From Sedimenticola hydrogenitrophicus (GTDB taxonomy: Bacteria; Pseudomonadota; Gammaproteobacteria; Chromatiales; Chromatiaceae): a stretch of 64,000 nt of DNA. Below are positions 48,963 through 57,290 of this stretch, in pieces. Below the pieces are notes generated by a model. That model worked only from the letters and a program-made list of their open reading frames with translations, did no database searches and was not told the origin of the DNA. The stretch lies in NCBI RefSeq assembly GCF_025175675.1, contig NZ_JANIOA010000007.1:62001-126000 (forward strand), in the 5' to 3' direction. The translations under genes were made by a program, and so were the position numbers. Position 1 is the stretch's first letter. Each line of letters starts with the position of its first letter.

Positions 48963-50135
48963 ATGATGAAGGAACCGACATTTACCATCGGTATCGAAGA
49001 GGAGTACATGCTGGTCGACAAGGATTCGCGGAATCTGATCAGCCATGCCCCCGAAACCATGCTGGCAGAGTGCGAGGCCCTGCTCCAGGGGCAGGTGTCA
49101 CCGGAATTCCTGCAGTGCCAGATCGAGGTCGGTACGCGGATCTGCGACACCCTGGGCGAGGCGCGGGACGATCTCGCCTACCTGCGCCGCACTGTGGCCA
49201 GCGTAGCCGCGCGGCACAACCTGGCGGTGGTGGCGGTCTCCACCCACCCGTTCGGCAAGCCGAGCCAGCTGGAGCACACCCACAAGGCGCGCTATGACCA
49301 GTTGGCCGACGATCTGCAGGAGGTGGTGCGGCAGCTGGTGATCAGCGGCATGCACATCCATGTCGGCATCGAGGATGACGACCTGCGCACCGACCTGATG
49401 GCCCAGACCACCTACATCCTGCCGCATATCCTGGCGCTCACCACCTCTTCCCCGTTCTGGCGCGGCCGCAATACCGGGCTCAAGTCCTACCGCATCTCCC
49501 TGTGGGACGGCATGCCGCGTACCGGCCTGCCGGAGTACTTCGACAGCTACGGGGAGTATCAGCGCCATATCGACGTACTGGTCAAGGCGGGCGTGATCGA
49601 GGACGCCACCAAGATCTGGTGGGACATACGCCCCAGCACCCGCTACCCGACCCTGGAGATGCGTATCTCCGATGTCTGTACCCGGCTGGACGATGCCCTC
49701 TGCGTAGCCGCCTTCTACCGCTGCTGGCTGCGCATGCTCTACCGCTTGCGCCGCACCAACCAGCGCTGGCGCCGCTACACGCTGTTCCTGATCAACGAAA
49801 ACCGCTGGCGCGCCCACCGTTACGGCATTGACGAGGGACTACTGGATTTCGGCCTGGGGGAGATCACCCGCTTTGAGGAGCTGGTCGAAGAGATCCTGGA
49901 ACTGCTTCGGGAGGACGCCGAATTCTTCGGCTGTGAACAGGAGCTGGGGCACATGCGCACCATTATCCGGGAAGGCACCAGCGCGCACCGCCAGGTCAGG
50001 GTCTATGAACAGGCCCTGGCCGAGGGCATGGCCCACGAGGAGGCGCTGCGTGCCGTGGTGGATCTGCTGATCGAGGAGACGCTGATCGGCACCGAGCCGC
50101 GCAAGGTGCCGACCGGCCGCCGCCGCAAGGCTTAG
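48963..50135 (+). CDS. Carboxylate-amine ligase (YbdK/GCS2 family)
   Basis: A 390-residue enzyme of the glutamate-cysteine ligase 2 family. GIEEEYMLVD (the acidic ATP/metal site), ISGMHIHVGIEDDDLRTDL, SPFWRGRNTGLKSYRISLWDGMPRTG and WWDIRPSTRYPTLEMRISD are the family landmarks. E. coli YbdK has weak gamma-glutamylcysteine ligase activity; the natural product is unknown. It starts 47 bases after the amidohydrolase stop on the same strand, so the two probably work together, joining and splitting an amide. Its stop TAG lies in a P7 half element. Confidence 0.93.
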   Translation: MMKEPTFTIGIEEEYMLVDKDSRNLISHAPETMLAECEALLQGQVSPEFLQCQIEVGTRICDTLGEARDDLAYLRRTVASVAARHNLAVVAVSTHPFGKPSQLEHTHKARYDQLADDLQEVVRQLVISGMHIHVGIEDDDLRTDLMAQTTYILPHILALTTSSPFWRGRNTGLKSYRISLWDGMPRTGLPEYFDSYGEYQRHIDVLVKAGVIEDATKIWWDIRPSTRYPTLEMRISDVCTRLDDALCVAAFYRCWLRMLYRLRRTNQRWRRYTLFLINENRWRAHRYGIDEGLLDFGLGEITRFEELVEEILELLREDAEFFGCEQELGHMRTIIREGTSAHRQVRVYEQALAEGMAHEEALRAVVDLLIEETLIGTEPRKVPTGRRRKA

Positions 50136-50155
50136 GGCTCGCGCAAAAATAACTC
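50131..50155 (+). repeat. P7 terminal repeat, half copy
   Basis: CTTAGGGCTCGCGCAAAAAT matches the P7 ends at 27031 and 61522. The opposite end is not found nearby, so this is a fragment. It contains the stop codon of the YbdK-like gene. Confidence 0.75.
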
Positions 50156-50225
50156 CCCGTGTATCCGCGTGGGCACAAACAGCGTGCCCACCCTACGGAG
50201 CTACGGAGCTATAAAAACCGCTCCT

Positions 50226-50395
50226 GTAGGATGGGTGGAGGAGGAACGACGTAACCCATCAATTGGTCCAGCGGCACCCTCCGGCATGTCAGCCATCGCC
50301 CGCACTTATCCGAATATGGGTTACGGCGCGCCCAGGTTGCGGAGCATCTCCAACAACGGAAGTTATGCGCCTCCACCCATCCTACAGGTAGCCCA
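50226..50395 (+). repeat. P4 element, copy A (about 170 bp)
   Basis: Arms GTAGGATGGGTGGAG and CTCCACCCATCCTAC with internal ATGGGTTACGGCGCGCCC. A second copy is at 62436-62597 and a partial one at 21568-21607. It fills most of the gap between the YbdK-like gene and the asparaginase. Confidence 0.85.
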
Positions 50396-50418
50396 TCTTA
50401 AACCGCCAGGTTTCGGAT

Positions 50419-50901
50419 TCAAGCCACCTCAAACCGGTGACAGGCCACATTCTTGCGCGCATGTAGCGGGTCGAACACCTGGCCGTTCATCGCCACATAG
50501 ATGCCGGGCGGCATCATCTGCGCCGTGGCGACGGCGTAGCCGATGTTGAACACGGCATCGCTGTAGCGCAGCCGCGCCGGCTGCATGGAGCCGACCAGGA
50601 CGATGGTCTTGTCCTTGATACCCACCAGCGCCCGTGCCGTCTCCACCATGGTGTCGGTGCCGTGGGTCAACAGGATGCGCTCGTTGAGGTCGTTGCGGAT
50701 ACGTTCGGCGATCAACGCCCGGTCCGCATCCCCCATATCCAGGCTGTCCTTGCGCATCAGCGACTCGACCTCGAACTCGAAGGTGATATTGGCCTCGCGC
50801 AGCAGCTCCGAAATCTGTGGCTCCCCCACTTGAAACTCGCTCTTCTGATCGAAATAGATCTTGTCGATGGTGCCGCCGGTGGTATAAATCTTGAGTTTCA
50901 T
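50419..50901 (-). CDS. Single-domain asparaginase-like protein
   Basis: 160 residues, about half a normal type I/II asparaginase. From the ATG at 50901 it begins MKLKIYTTGGTIDKIY, with the first nucleophile threonine in TTGGTID, then ERILLTHGTDTMVETARAL with the second catalytic Thr-Asp pair, and VLVGSMQPARLRYSD. The C-terminal domain of larger asparaginases is absent, and there is no sign of a frameshift: the stop follows an ordered C-terminus and small versions of this family exist in gammaproteobacteria. It may act as an oligomer. Confidence 0.85.
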   Translation of the reverse strand: MKLKIYTTGGTIDKIYFDQKSEFQVGEPQISELLREANITFEFEVESLMRKDSLDMGDADRALIAERIRNDLNERILLTHGTDTMVETARALVGIKDKTIVLVGSMQPARLRYSDAVFNIGYAVATAQMMPPGIYVAMNGQVFDPLHARKNVACHRFEVA

Positions 50902-50931
50902 AAACAAGTACATCCTTTATGGGAGATAAAA

Positions 50932-50976
50932 ATGAGCGAAGAATCGTTACCTGTGGCCAACCATGCCCGGTATTGA
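50932..50976 (+). CDS. 14-residue ORF overlapping the TSUP start
   Basis: ATG AGC GAA GAA ... TGA, with a good ribosome-binding site GGGAGA. It overlaps the start of the transporter gene by 14 bases in another frame. The transporter itself has no clear ribosome-binding site, so coupling through this short ORF is possible. It encodes MSEESLPVANHARY. Confidence 0.3.
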   Translation: MSEESLPVANHARY

Positions 50977-51769
50977 GCTGTCACCGGATATTCTAGCACT
51001 CCTGTTTTTTACCGGGCTGCTGGCCGGTATGGTGGACGCGATGGCCGGTGGTGGTGGACTGATCGCCCTGCCGGTACTGCTGTCGATCGGGCTACCGCCC
51101 ACCCAGGCGCTGGCCACCAACAAACTGCAGGGCACCTTCGGCACCTTCTCTTCGAGCCTCTATTTCATCCATAACGACCTGATCCGGCTCGGTGAACTCA
51201 AGTTCATGATCGGCTGCACCTTCGTCGGAGCGGCCGCGGGCACCCTGATCGTACAGGGTGTGGACACCCAGTTGCTGGCCGGTATCATTCCATTGCTAAT
51301 GATCGGCATCGCACTCTATTTCCTGCTCTCGCCCACCATCAGCGACGACCACCGCCGCCCCCGGATCTCCGCCCCGCTGTTCTCCCTGAGCATCGGTTTC
51401 GGCATCGGCTTTTATGACGGTTTCTTCGGGCCGGGGACCGGCTCGTTCTTCGCCATCGGTTTTGTCTGGCTGCTCGGTTTCGGCCTGACCAAGGCCACGG
51501 CGCACACCAAGGTGCTGAATCTGACCAGCAATATCGCCTCGCTCTGTTTTTTCGCTATCAGCGGCCAGGTGGTCTGGACCATCGGCCTGATCATGGGCGT
51601 GGGGCAGCTGCTCGGTGGCCGCGCAGGCGCCCACCTGGTGCATCGGCGCGGAGTGCGGCTGATCCGCCCCATGATCGTGCTGATCTGCGTGCTGATCAGC
51701 CTCAAGCTGCTAGTGGAGAGCCATCCCGCACTGCTTGACTGGCTGAAACCATTTAGCAATAGCCCGTAG
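50963..51769 (+). CDS. TSUP-family transporter (TauE/SafE type)
   Basis: An inner-membrane protein of 268 residues with about eight hydrophobic segments in two halves. GMVDAMAGGGGLIALPVLLSIGLPPTQALATNKLQGTFG is the hallmark of the family, and the second half repeats it as DGFFGPGTGSFFAIGFVWLLGFGLTKATAHTKVLN. Members export sulfite, sulfoacetate or related organosulfur anions; substrate unknown here. The stop TAG is inside the first arm of a P9 palindrome. Confidence 0.92.
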   Translation: MPGIELSPDILALLFFTGLLAGMVDAMAGGGGLIALPVLLSIGLPPTQALATNKLQGTFGTFSSSLYFIHNDLIRLGELKFMIGCTFVGAAAGTLIVQGVDTQLLAGIIPLLMIGIALYFLLSPTISDDHRRPRISAPLFSLSIGFGIGFYDGFFGPGTGSFFAIGFVWLLGFGLTKATAHTKVLNLTSNIASLCFFAISGQVVWTIGLIMGVGQLLGGRAGAHLVHRRGVRLIRPMIVLICVLISLKLLVESHPALLDWLKPFSNSP

Positions 51770-51850
51770 GTTGGGGTGATCCTGCGAACCCCAACGGGGT
51801 TTCCTGGGTGTACGCGATGATGTTGGGGTTCGTTCCTCACCCCAACCTAC
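51766..51850. repeat. P9 palindrome
   Basis: GTAGGTTGGGGTGA and TCACCCCAACCTAC are perfect inverted arms; inside are GCGAACCCCAACGGGGTTTC and TTGGGGTTCGT. The TAG in the first arm is the stop codon of the TSUP gene. Confidence 0.85.
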
Positions 51851-51966
51851 GGATCAGTGCCAACAGGATAAACCACGTGCGTCCACGGCGGCGGAATCCG
51901 GGAGGCGGTTCGGCACAACCGACCCTGGTGCAGTTTTCGGGGTTTGATCCAATCGGGAGGAAACAC

Positions 51967-51994
51967 TTGACATAACAGCCACAATCAATAGAAT
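51967..51994 (+). promoter_or_regulatory. Sigma-70 promoter of tRNA-Gly
   Basis: -35 TTGACA (51967-51972), 16-base spacer, -10 TAGAAT (51989-51994), then the tRNA 17 bases later. Confidence 0.8.
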
Positions 51995-52011
51995 ACCGGC
52001 CTTCGATCGAT

Positions 52012-52087
52012 GCGGGAATAGCTCAGCTGGTAGAGCACAACCTTGCCAAGGTTGGGGTCGCGAGTTCGAATCTCGTTTCCCGCTCCA
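52012..52087 (+). tRNA. tRNA-Gly (anticodon GCC)
   Basis: A 76-base gene with CCA encoded. Acceptor GCGGGAA pairs with TTCCCGC, anticodon arm CAACC-TTGCCAA-GGTTG gives GCC, T arm GCGAG-TTCGAAT-CTCGT. Confidence 0.97.
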
Positions 52088-52096
52088 AACACGAAA

Positions 52097-52129
52097 AGGC
52101 CCGAAGCTGTTAAGCTTCGGGCTTTTTTT
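52097..52129 (+). terminator. Intrinsic terminator after tRNA-Gly
   Basis: GCCCGAAGC-TGTTAA-GCTTCGGGC followed by seven T. Confidence 0.93.
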
Positions 52130-52154
52130 GCGTTATCGCCGAAAGGTGGGAAGA

Positions 52155-52227
52155 GGGGTCGGGGTCGGAGTCGGGCCGTCCATGTCTCCGGGGACAACCG
52201 GTAAAAATCCGCGGCTTGACTCCGACC
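52155..52227. repeat. P1 palindrome
   Basis: GGGGTCGGGGTCGGAGTCGG and CGGCTTGACTCCGACC are inverted arms; one arm has lost the last GC pairs and reads CCGACCTTTTT. Confidence 0.8.
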
Positions 52228-52385
52228 TTTTTCAACTCCTAAAACACCTCCTGCCGGGGAGCCACCCACCCGACCTGTAGGAAGCCCGCCCCCGGGCCGA
52301 TTGGCCGGGGCACCCGCGTTGGGTTGATTATCGCGGCGAGGCGCCGCTCCTGCGACGATAGGCGATTCGCATCGGGGGGAACGGC

Positions 52386-53246
52386 TCAGTTCAGCATGCT
52401 GCTCAGTTCGGACTCTGAATCATCTTCTTCGGTACGGTTCTCCAGGCGCGCGATCAGCTCCAGCCCCACCCGTTTGCAGATCAGATTTTCGCTAAGGTCC
52501 ATATCCATCCAGCGACTCCGATTTGCCCTGTGGCTGAGGATATTGGCCACCTGGGTGATATCGACATAGTCAACCTTGTCACCCTTCGGCACTCGGTCCA
52601 GCTTGTCGTGACTGGCGGCGACATCCACCAGGCTGGGATCGAAGTTCCACTTGGAGAGCATGAATTTCCCTACCGGCATGTGCAGCTTGTCGATCACCTT
52701 GTCGAGATTCTCCTCCTTCTCCAGCAACACCGGATACTCGGCCGCCTTGATCAGCACCGGGATCGCCCCGACATCGTGGATCAGACCCGCCAGCATCGCC
52801 TCATCCCGGTTCAGGTGCGGAAAATGGGCCGCCAGCAGGGTCGCCTTGGCAGCCACATCCACGCTGTGTTTCCAGAGCTGTTCCATACGCGACTGGATCG
52901 GTTTGAAGGCGGTGGAGAAGACATCCCGCATGGCCAGACTGAGAATAGCGTTTTTGACCGCATCGAAACCGATCCGGGTGATGGCGGCCTTGACGGAGCT
53001 GACACTGTTTACGCCCCGGTAGAGGGGACTGTTGGCATAGCGGACCAGGCGCGCCGCCATCGAGGTGTCCTTGCCGATGATCCGGGCCACGTCGGCCATG
53101 GAACTGCAGGCGTCGTTCACCACCAGCAGGGCTTCCAGCGAGATCGCCGGCAGGGTCGGGAGGCGGATGCGGTTGCTTTCGATATCCCCCACCAGGGTAT
53201 TGGCGAAGGCCTTCATATCGAACTTGGGACTGTCACTGGAACTCAT
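52386..53246 (-). CDS. HDOD-domain protein
   Basis: A 286-residue signalling protein. The HDOD domain (about 20-215) includes LPTLPAISLEALLVVND, DTSMAARLVRYANSPLYRGVNSVSSVKAAITRIGFDAVKNAIL and HSVDVAAKATLLAAHFPHLNRDEAMLAGLIHDVGAIPV. The HD pair (LIHDVG) is kept here, although many HDOD proteins have lost catalysis. The C-terminal 70 residues have no domain that I recognise. HDOD proteins often act with c-di-GMP or two-component pathways; no partner is adjacent, and its target is unknown. Confidence 0.92.
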   Translation of the reverse strand: MSSSDSPKFDMKAFANTLVGDIESNRIRLPTLPAISLEALLVVNDACSSMADVARIIGKDTSMAARLVRYANSPLYRGVNSVSSVKAAITRIGFDAVKNAILSLAMRDVFSTAFKPIQSRMEQLWKHSVDVAAKATLLAAHFPHLNRDEAMLAGLIHDVGAIPVLIKAAEYPVLLEKEENLDKVIDKLHMPVGKFMLSKWNFDPSLVDVAASHDKLDRVPKGDKVDYVDITQVANILSHRANRSRWMDMDLSENLICKRVGLELIARLENRTEEDDSESELSSMLN

Positions 53247-53365
53247 GCGGCAACCAGAATGAGTGGAAATTGCAACCGGTGGATTATAACGGTAGATCGC
53301 GGCCAGATCGATGACACGGTTCCGCTTTCGGGAAAGTGCCCCGAATAAGGGTGCCGCGTATTTAG

Positions 53366-53851
53366 TTACTCGACCAGGATGGCGACACTGCGCGCGGTCC
53401 AGTTTTCGCCGCCGAAGGCGGGGCGGTCAAGATCGTTCCATAGGCTGGCGATCTGGGAAAACGAGATTGCGTTCTTCAGCAATTCAGCGGCATCCTTTCG
53501 CAAGGCGGCAATATAGGCGGTTCGGCCGATGGTCTGGGCCAGACCTTCGATGTTGATCTCGATATCGTGTTCGGTCACCAGAATATCGATCACGTCTTCC
53601 AGGCTGTGACCCTGTTGTTCCAGAAGCTCGATCGCAATCGCCTGGACATCCGGTCCACTGTCGTACACCTTCTTCTCATCGCCATAATCAAACTCGATGC
53701 GATCCTTGACCTTCTTCCAGGTCTCGACGCTTTCATGGGTCGATTCGGTCGCCAGATGGGCGAATCGAGTGTTCAGTTGTTCCAGTCTTTCGGCGCAGGC
53801 GTCAACGGATTCAAGCAGTTTACGGAGTTTTTCCACAAGCAATCTCCCCAT
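53366..53851 (-). CDS. Hypothetical protein, 161 residues
   Basis: I do not recognise a family. The protein is acidic, soluble and mainly helical: an N-terminal heptad-like region (MGRLLVEKLRKLLESVDACAERLEQLNTRF) may form a coiled coil, followed by IEFDYGDEKKVYDSGPDVQAIAIELLEQQGHSLEDVIDILVTEHD and a long helical tail. No signal peptide or membrane segment is present. The codon use and even residue composition support real coding. It stands between the HDOD and arsM genes on the same strand, 119 bases upstream of the HDOD start. Confidence 0.75.
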   Translation of the reverse strand: MGRLLVEKLRKLLESVDACAERLEQLNTRFAHLATESTHESVETWKKVKDRIEFDYGDEKKVYDSGPDVQAIAIELLEQQGHSLEDVIDILVTEHDIEINIEGLAQTIGRTAYIAALRKDAAELLKNAISFSQIASLWNDLDRPAFGGENWTARSVAILVE

Positions 53852-54022
53852 GGTTCCCGGGTCTATCCTGGGGTAGCGGCCCCAAAACCGAAATCTTTAA
53901 GTCAGCCAACCACCCCCCCTTTGATTCTCGTGCCCTGCCGTCAGGAAAACCTACCGCCGGGCGACGGACAGGAGAAAATCCGTGCGGATACCCAACACCG
54001 GGGCTCAGTCCGTCCGTTCCCG

Positions 54023-55078
54023 TCAGCAGCATCCGGTGCCCTGCCCCGGCTCCGGGTTTGTCCCGGTGGCAAACGGCAGGCTGGCGCCGCAACCCTCGAA
54101 AATCCCGTAGTGGGTATCCCGGTTGCCGAAAAATTCGAAGTGGTCCGCGAAGCGGCTCTCCCGCAGCATGCGGTAGGTGTTGCCACAGACCGGAAACATC
54201 TTCCCTTTCTCCATCAGGTGATGCTTGTCCAGCTCGAAGCGGTTTTCATGGTTGGCGATACCGCCCTTATAGATCACCGCCTGACCATAATCCTCGCAAT
54301 GACTCTCCAGTCCCGCCAGCTTGAACAGCCGGTAGGTAGCGGAGAAGAAGCGGATATGGCCGATCTTGCGGTGGATCTCGTCATTGCCGATGGCGATGGG
54401 GTGGTCCTCCACCAGGCGCGGATCGAGGAAGCCCGCCTTTTTCGCCAGGTTCAGGAAATCGTTCCAGTAGAGCGCGCCGCTGAGGCACTCGCCGTACAAC
54501 ACCGGATCCTGCAGCAGTGCCGCCGGTACCCGGCGATCCGCGTAGACGTCGGAGAAGTAGAGCTCGCCACCCGGTTTGAGCAGCCGCCAAGCCTCCCGCA
54601 ACACCGCTTCCTTGTCGGGGGAGAGGTTGATCACGCAGTTGGAGACGATGATATCGAAACTCTCATCCTCCAGCCCCAGCGCATCCAGCTGTTCGATATA
54701 GCCCTTGCGGAACTCCACGTTCGAGCTGGCGTAACCGAAGCGCTGGCGGTGCCACTCGATATGCCGGTTGGCCACCGCCAACTGCTCATCGGTCATGTCC
54801 ACCCCGAGCACATAGCCCTGCTTGCCCACCAGCTGCGCCAGCAGGTAGCAGTCGCGGCCCGAGCCACTGCCGAGGTCGAGAATGCGTGTTCCTTCCAGCA
54901 ATTCCGGGCGCACCAGGCCGCAGCCGTAATAGCGCGATGCCACTTCGTCATGGATATTGGCCATGGCGGTTTTCATAAAATCCGGGGTGGCCGGTCCGCT
55001 GGTGCAGCAGGCGTTGGTCTGCAGGTCGTTGCTGTGCTGCAGGATCTTGCCGTAATACTCTTGAACCGATTCTTTCAT
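54023..55078 (-). CDS. arsM: Arsenite S-adenosylmethionine methyltransferase
   Basis: Methylates arsenite stepwise to volatile methylarsines; 351 residues. SAM motif LDLGSGSGRD at 68-76, VLGVDMTDEQ, then VSNCVINLSPDKEAVLREAWRLLKPGGELYFSD. The arsenic-binding cysteines are likely Cys148 and Cys198 (50 residues apart, as in known ArsM), with Cys24/25 and Cys53 as further candidates. The C-terminal part ends in a Cys pair (GTGCC). There is no ArsR or arsenic resistance gene in the immediate neighbourhood, so regulation is unknown. P1 lies just upstream (55102-55171). Confidence 0.93.
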   Translation of the reverse strand: MKESVQEYYGKILQHSNDLQTNACCTSGPATPDFMKTAMANIHDEVASRYYGCGLVRPELLEGTRILDLGSGSGRDCYLLAQLVGKQGYVLGVDMTDEQLAVANRHIEWHRQRFGYASSNVEFRKGYIEQLDALGLEDESFDIIVSNCVINLSPDKEAVLREAWRLLKPGGELYFSDVYADRRVPAALLQDPVLYGECLSGALYWNDFLNLAKKAGFLDPRLVEDHPIAIGNDEIHRKIGHIRFFSATYRLFKLAGLESHCEDYGQAVIYKGGIANHENRFELDKHHLMEKGKMFPVCGNTYRMLRESRFADHFEFFGNRDTHYGIFEGCGASLPFATGTNPEPGQGTGCC

Positions 55079-55101
55079 GGTTTCCTCTTTACTATTCGCA
55101 A

Positions 55102-55171
55102 GGGGTCGGAGTCAGGCCATCCACTCCATCCGATTCGACCATCGGATGCTATCTGGCCTGACTCCGACCCC
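55102..55171. repeat. P1 palindrome between arsM and the LeuA-like gene
   Basis: GGGGTCGGAGTCAGGCCATC and TGGCCTGACTCCGACCCC are inverted arms, pairing over about 17 bases; ATCCGATTCGACCATCGGAT forms an inner hairpin. Confidence 0.87.
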
Positions 55172-55189
55172 TTCGACATTGATCTCTAA

Positions 55190-56731
55190 CTACTTCATCT
55201 TCTCCAGCCGATGCAGCAGGATATTGAGCATGCGCATAGTGGCGTTGATGGCGGCGAACACCTGATTGAAATGGATACCCCGGGTGGTATAGATTCTGCC
55301 CGCCATTTCCCAGGCGATGGTCGCCTCGGTCAGCGCATTGGTGCGGCCGCCGCGTGGAATGCGCACCTCGAAATCCACCAGCTTGGGCAGGGAGACATCA
55401 TATTTCTTCAGTACCTTGGCGATGGCGTTCATGAAGGCGTCGAAGCCGCCATTGCCGATACCGGAGGTACGGATCTCCTCACCCTGGATCAGCAGCCGGA
55501 TACTGGCGGTCGATTCCAGGTCGAGTCCCGAGGTTATGGAGCAGTTGACCAGTTCGATGTGGTGGTAGTCCTTGCTCTCCAGCACTTCGGCAATGATGAA
55601 GGGGAGATCATCCGAGGTGATGGACTTCTTCTCGTCGCCCAGCTCCACCACCCGCTTCAGCACCTTCTCCAGGTTTTCCGCGGAGAGGGAGATGTCCATC
55701 TTCTCCAGGTTTTTCTGCAGCGACGCCTTGCCGCTCATCTTGCCCAGGGCGTAGCTGCGGCGGCGGGAAAAACGTTCCGGCGTCAGCCGGGTCTGGTACA
55801 GCCCGCCCTTCTTGTCGCCGTCGGCATGGATACCGCTGGTCTGGGTGAACACATCGGCGCCGATGATCGGCGCATTGTCCGCCACCCGCTTGCCGGAGAA
55901 GCTCTCCACCATCTGGCTCAGCAGCACCAGGTGGGACTCGTTGATCCCCAGCTTCATGCCCATCTGGTCTTTCAGGTTGACCGCCACCTCCGCCAGCGAG
56001 GCGTTGCCCGCCCGCTCACCCAGGCAATTCAGGGTACAGTGGACAGAGGCGACGCCCGCCTTGACCGCCATTACCGCGTTGGCGGTACCCAGGCCATAGT
56101 CGTTGTGGGGATGGAAATCGAACTGGCACTCCGGGAAGCGCCGGATCATGTCGGTCAGATCGTTGTACACCTCGTCCGGCGTCAGTACGCCCAGCGTGTC
56201 AGGCAGCATGAAGTGCTCGATCCCCAGACCCTGCAGCCGGTTCATCAGTTCATACACATAGTCCGGGTTGTCGCGGTAGCCGTTGGACCAGTCCTCCAGA
56301 TAGATATTGACCTTCATCCCCTGCTTGTGGGCGTAGTTGATGGTCTTCTTGATATCCCCCACGTGCTGGGTCAGGCTCTTCTTCAGCTGATTGACGCAGT
56401 GGTTCTCGCTGCCCTTGGCCAGCAGGTTGATCACCCGCCCGCCGGTGTCGCGGATCCAGTCCACGCTACGCTTGTAGTCGACAAAACCCAGCACCTCGAC
56501 CCGGTCGGCCAGGCCGGCGGTTTCGGCCCAGCGAATGATCTCGGCCACCGCCGCCTTCTCCCCTTCGGAGATGCGCGCCGAGGCCACCTCGATGCGATCC
56601 ACCTTGAGCAGTTCCAGCAGCGCCTTGGCGATGTTCAGCTTCTCCTCGGGCGAGAAGGAGACCCCCTGGGTCTGCTCCCCGTCGCGCAGGGTGGTATCGA
56701 CGATCTTGATCTGTCTGGACTCTGTTGCCAT
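55190..56731 (-). CDS. LeuA-family synthase (2-isopropylmalate or citramalate synthase)
   Basis: 513 residues from the ATG at 56731; the frame is open upstream but without a plausible start. An HMGL-like TIM barrel has IVDTTLRDGEQTQGVSFS, the metal ligands in FHPHNDYGLGTANA, and LGERAGNASLAEVAVNL. The C-terminal half carries a LeuA regulatory domain (DYHHIELVNCSITSG ... FEVRIPRGGRTNALTEATIAW) that binds the feedback inhibitor (leucine or isoleucine). The enzyme condenses acetyl-CoA with a 2-oxo acid; whether pyruvate (citramalate, for isoleucine) or 2-oxoisovalerate (leucine) is the partner cannot be told from what I see. It sits next to thrC on the same strand. Confidence 0.88.
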   Translation of the reverse strand: MATESRQIKIVDTTLRDGEQTQGVSFSPEEKLNIAKALLELLKVDRIEVASARISEGEKAAVAEIIRWAETAGLADRVEVLGFVDYKRSVDWIRDTGGRVINLLAKGSENHCVNQLKKSLTQHVGDIKKTINYAHKQGMKVNIYLEDWSNGYRDNPDYVYELMNRLQGLGIEHFMLPDTLGVLTPDEVYNDLTDMIRRFPECQFDFHPHNDYGLGTANAVMAVKAGVASVHCTLNCLGERAGNASLAEVAVNLKDQMGMKLGINESHLVLLSQMVESFSGKRVADNAPIIGADVFTQTSGIHADGDKKGGLYQTRLTPERFSRRRSYALGKMSGKASLQKNLEKMDISLSAENLEKVLKRVVELGDEKKSITSDDLPFIIAEVLESKDYHHIELVNCSITSGLDLESTASIRLLIQGEEIRTSGIGNGGFDAFMNAIAKVLKKYDVSLPKLVDFEVRIPRGGRTNALTEATIAWEMAGRIYTTRGIHFNQVFAAINATMRMLNILLHRLEKMK

Positions 56732-57277
56732 GGTTCTCGTTTGTCTGTCTGTTATATTTTTGGAGCGTTGCCTGACTACCCCTATAACTCCGGCGGAATC
56801 AGGAAAAATATTAGCTGCGAATAAACGCAAATGAACGCGAATCATGCCCTATCAATTGGCAAATACTTCGTCCGCAGGCCTGGAGTATGCAGCATACTCC
56901 GTTGCATTATGCACGGATGCTTCTCTATTAGTATTCGCGTGTATTCGCGTTTATTCCATCCTCAGGTCCGTAAACGGTACATCCCTGTACCACTCCTTGC
57001 GGCTAAATAAAGCCTGTAAAAACCCGGCCTACACGGCCAGCCCGTAGGGTGGGTTAGCGGCGCACAGGCACCACACTTCAAGACCGCAACAACACCCGGG
57101 CGCCGCGTAACCCACCGACTTCCCGACCGCCAAACGGTGGGTTACGGCGCGCCCACGGAACAATGCAAACGACCACCCCCTGTGCAGAACGCGCCTAACC
57201 CACCCTACGGGCTATAGCAAATATTCGCGTTAATTTGCGTTCATTTGCGGCCAAGATAAAGCCCGTAAAAAACCGGT
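56732..57277. other. 546-base gap: nested P11, P5, P3 elements and a duplicated thrC end
   Basis: P11-like sequences occur at 56817-56850, 56937-56962 and 57222-57252. A short P5 copy is inserted at 56962-56997, then GCGGCTAAATAAAGCCTGTA (57000-57019), then P3 copy B (57044-57208). The stretch 57000-57040 resembles 57246-57290, the actual end of thrC with its terminator, so a duplication of that end is likely. No gene. Confidence 0.7.
57044..57208 (+). repeat. P3 element, copy B (about 165 bp)
   Basis: Arms GTAGGGTGGGTTAG and TAACCCACCCTAC with the same internal motif order as copy A at 8008-8171. Confidence 0.87.
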
Positions 57278-57290
57278 TTAACCGGCCAGG
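57264..57290 (-). terminator. Terminator overlapping the thrC stop codon
   Basis: On the minus strand GGCCGGTTAAACCGGTTTTTTA: stem CCGGT/ACCGG around the TAA stop codon, followed by six T. The stem is short. Confidence 0.55.

Noticed and set aside
56732-57277. A CRISPR array
   Set aside because: The repeats are palindromic, of different families, unevenly spaced and nested; there are no regular spacers and no cas genes in the window.
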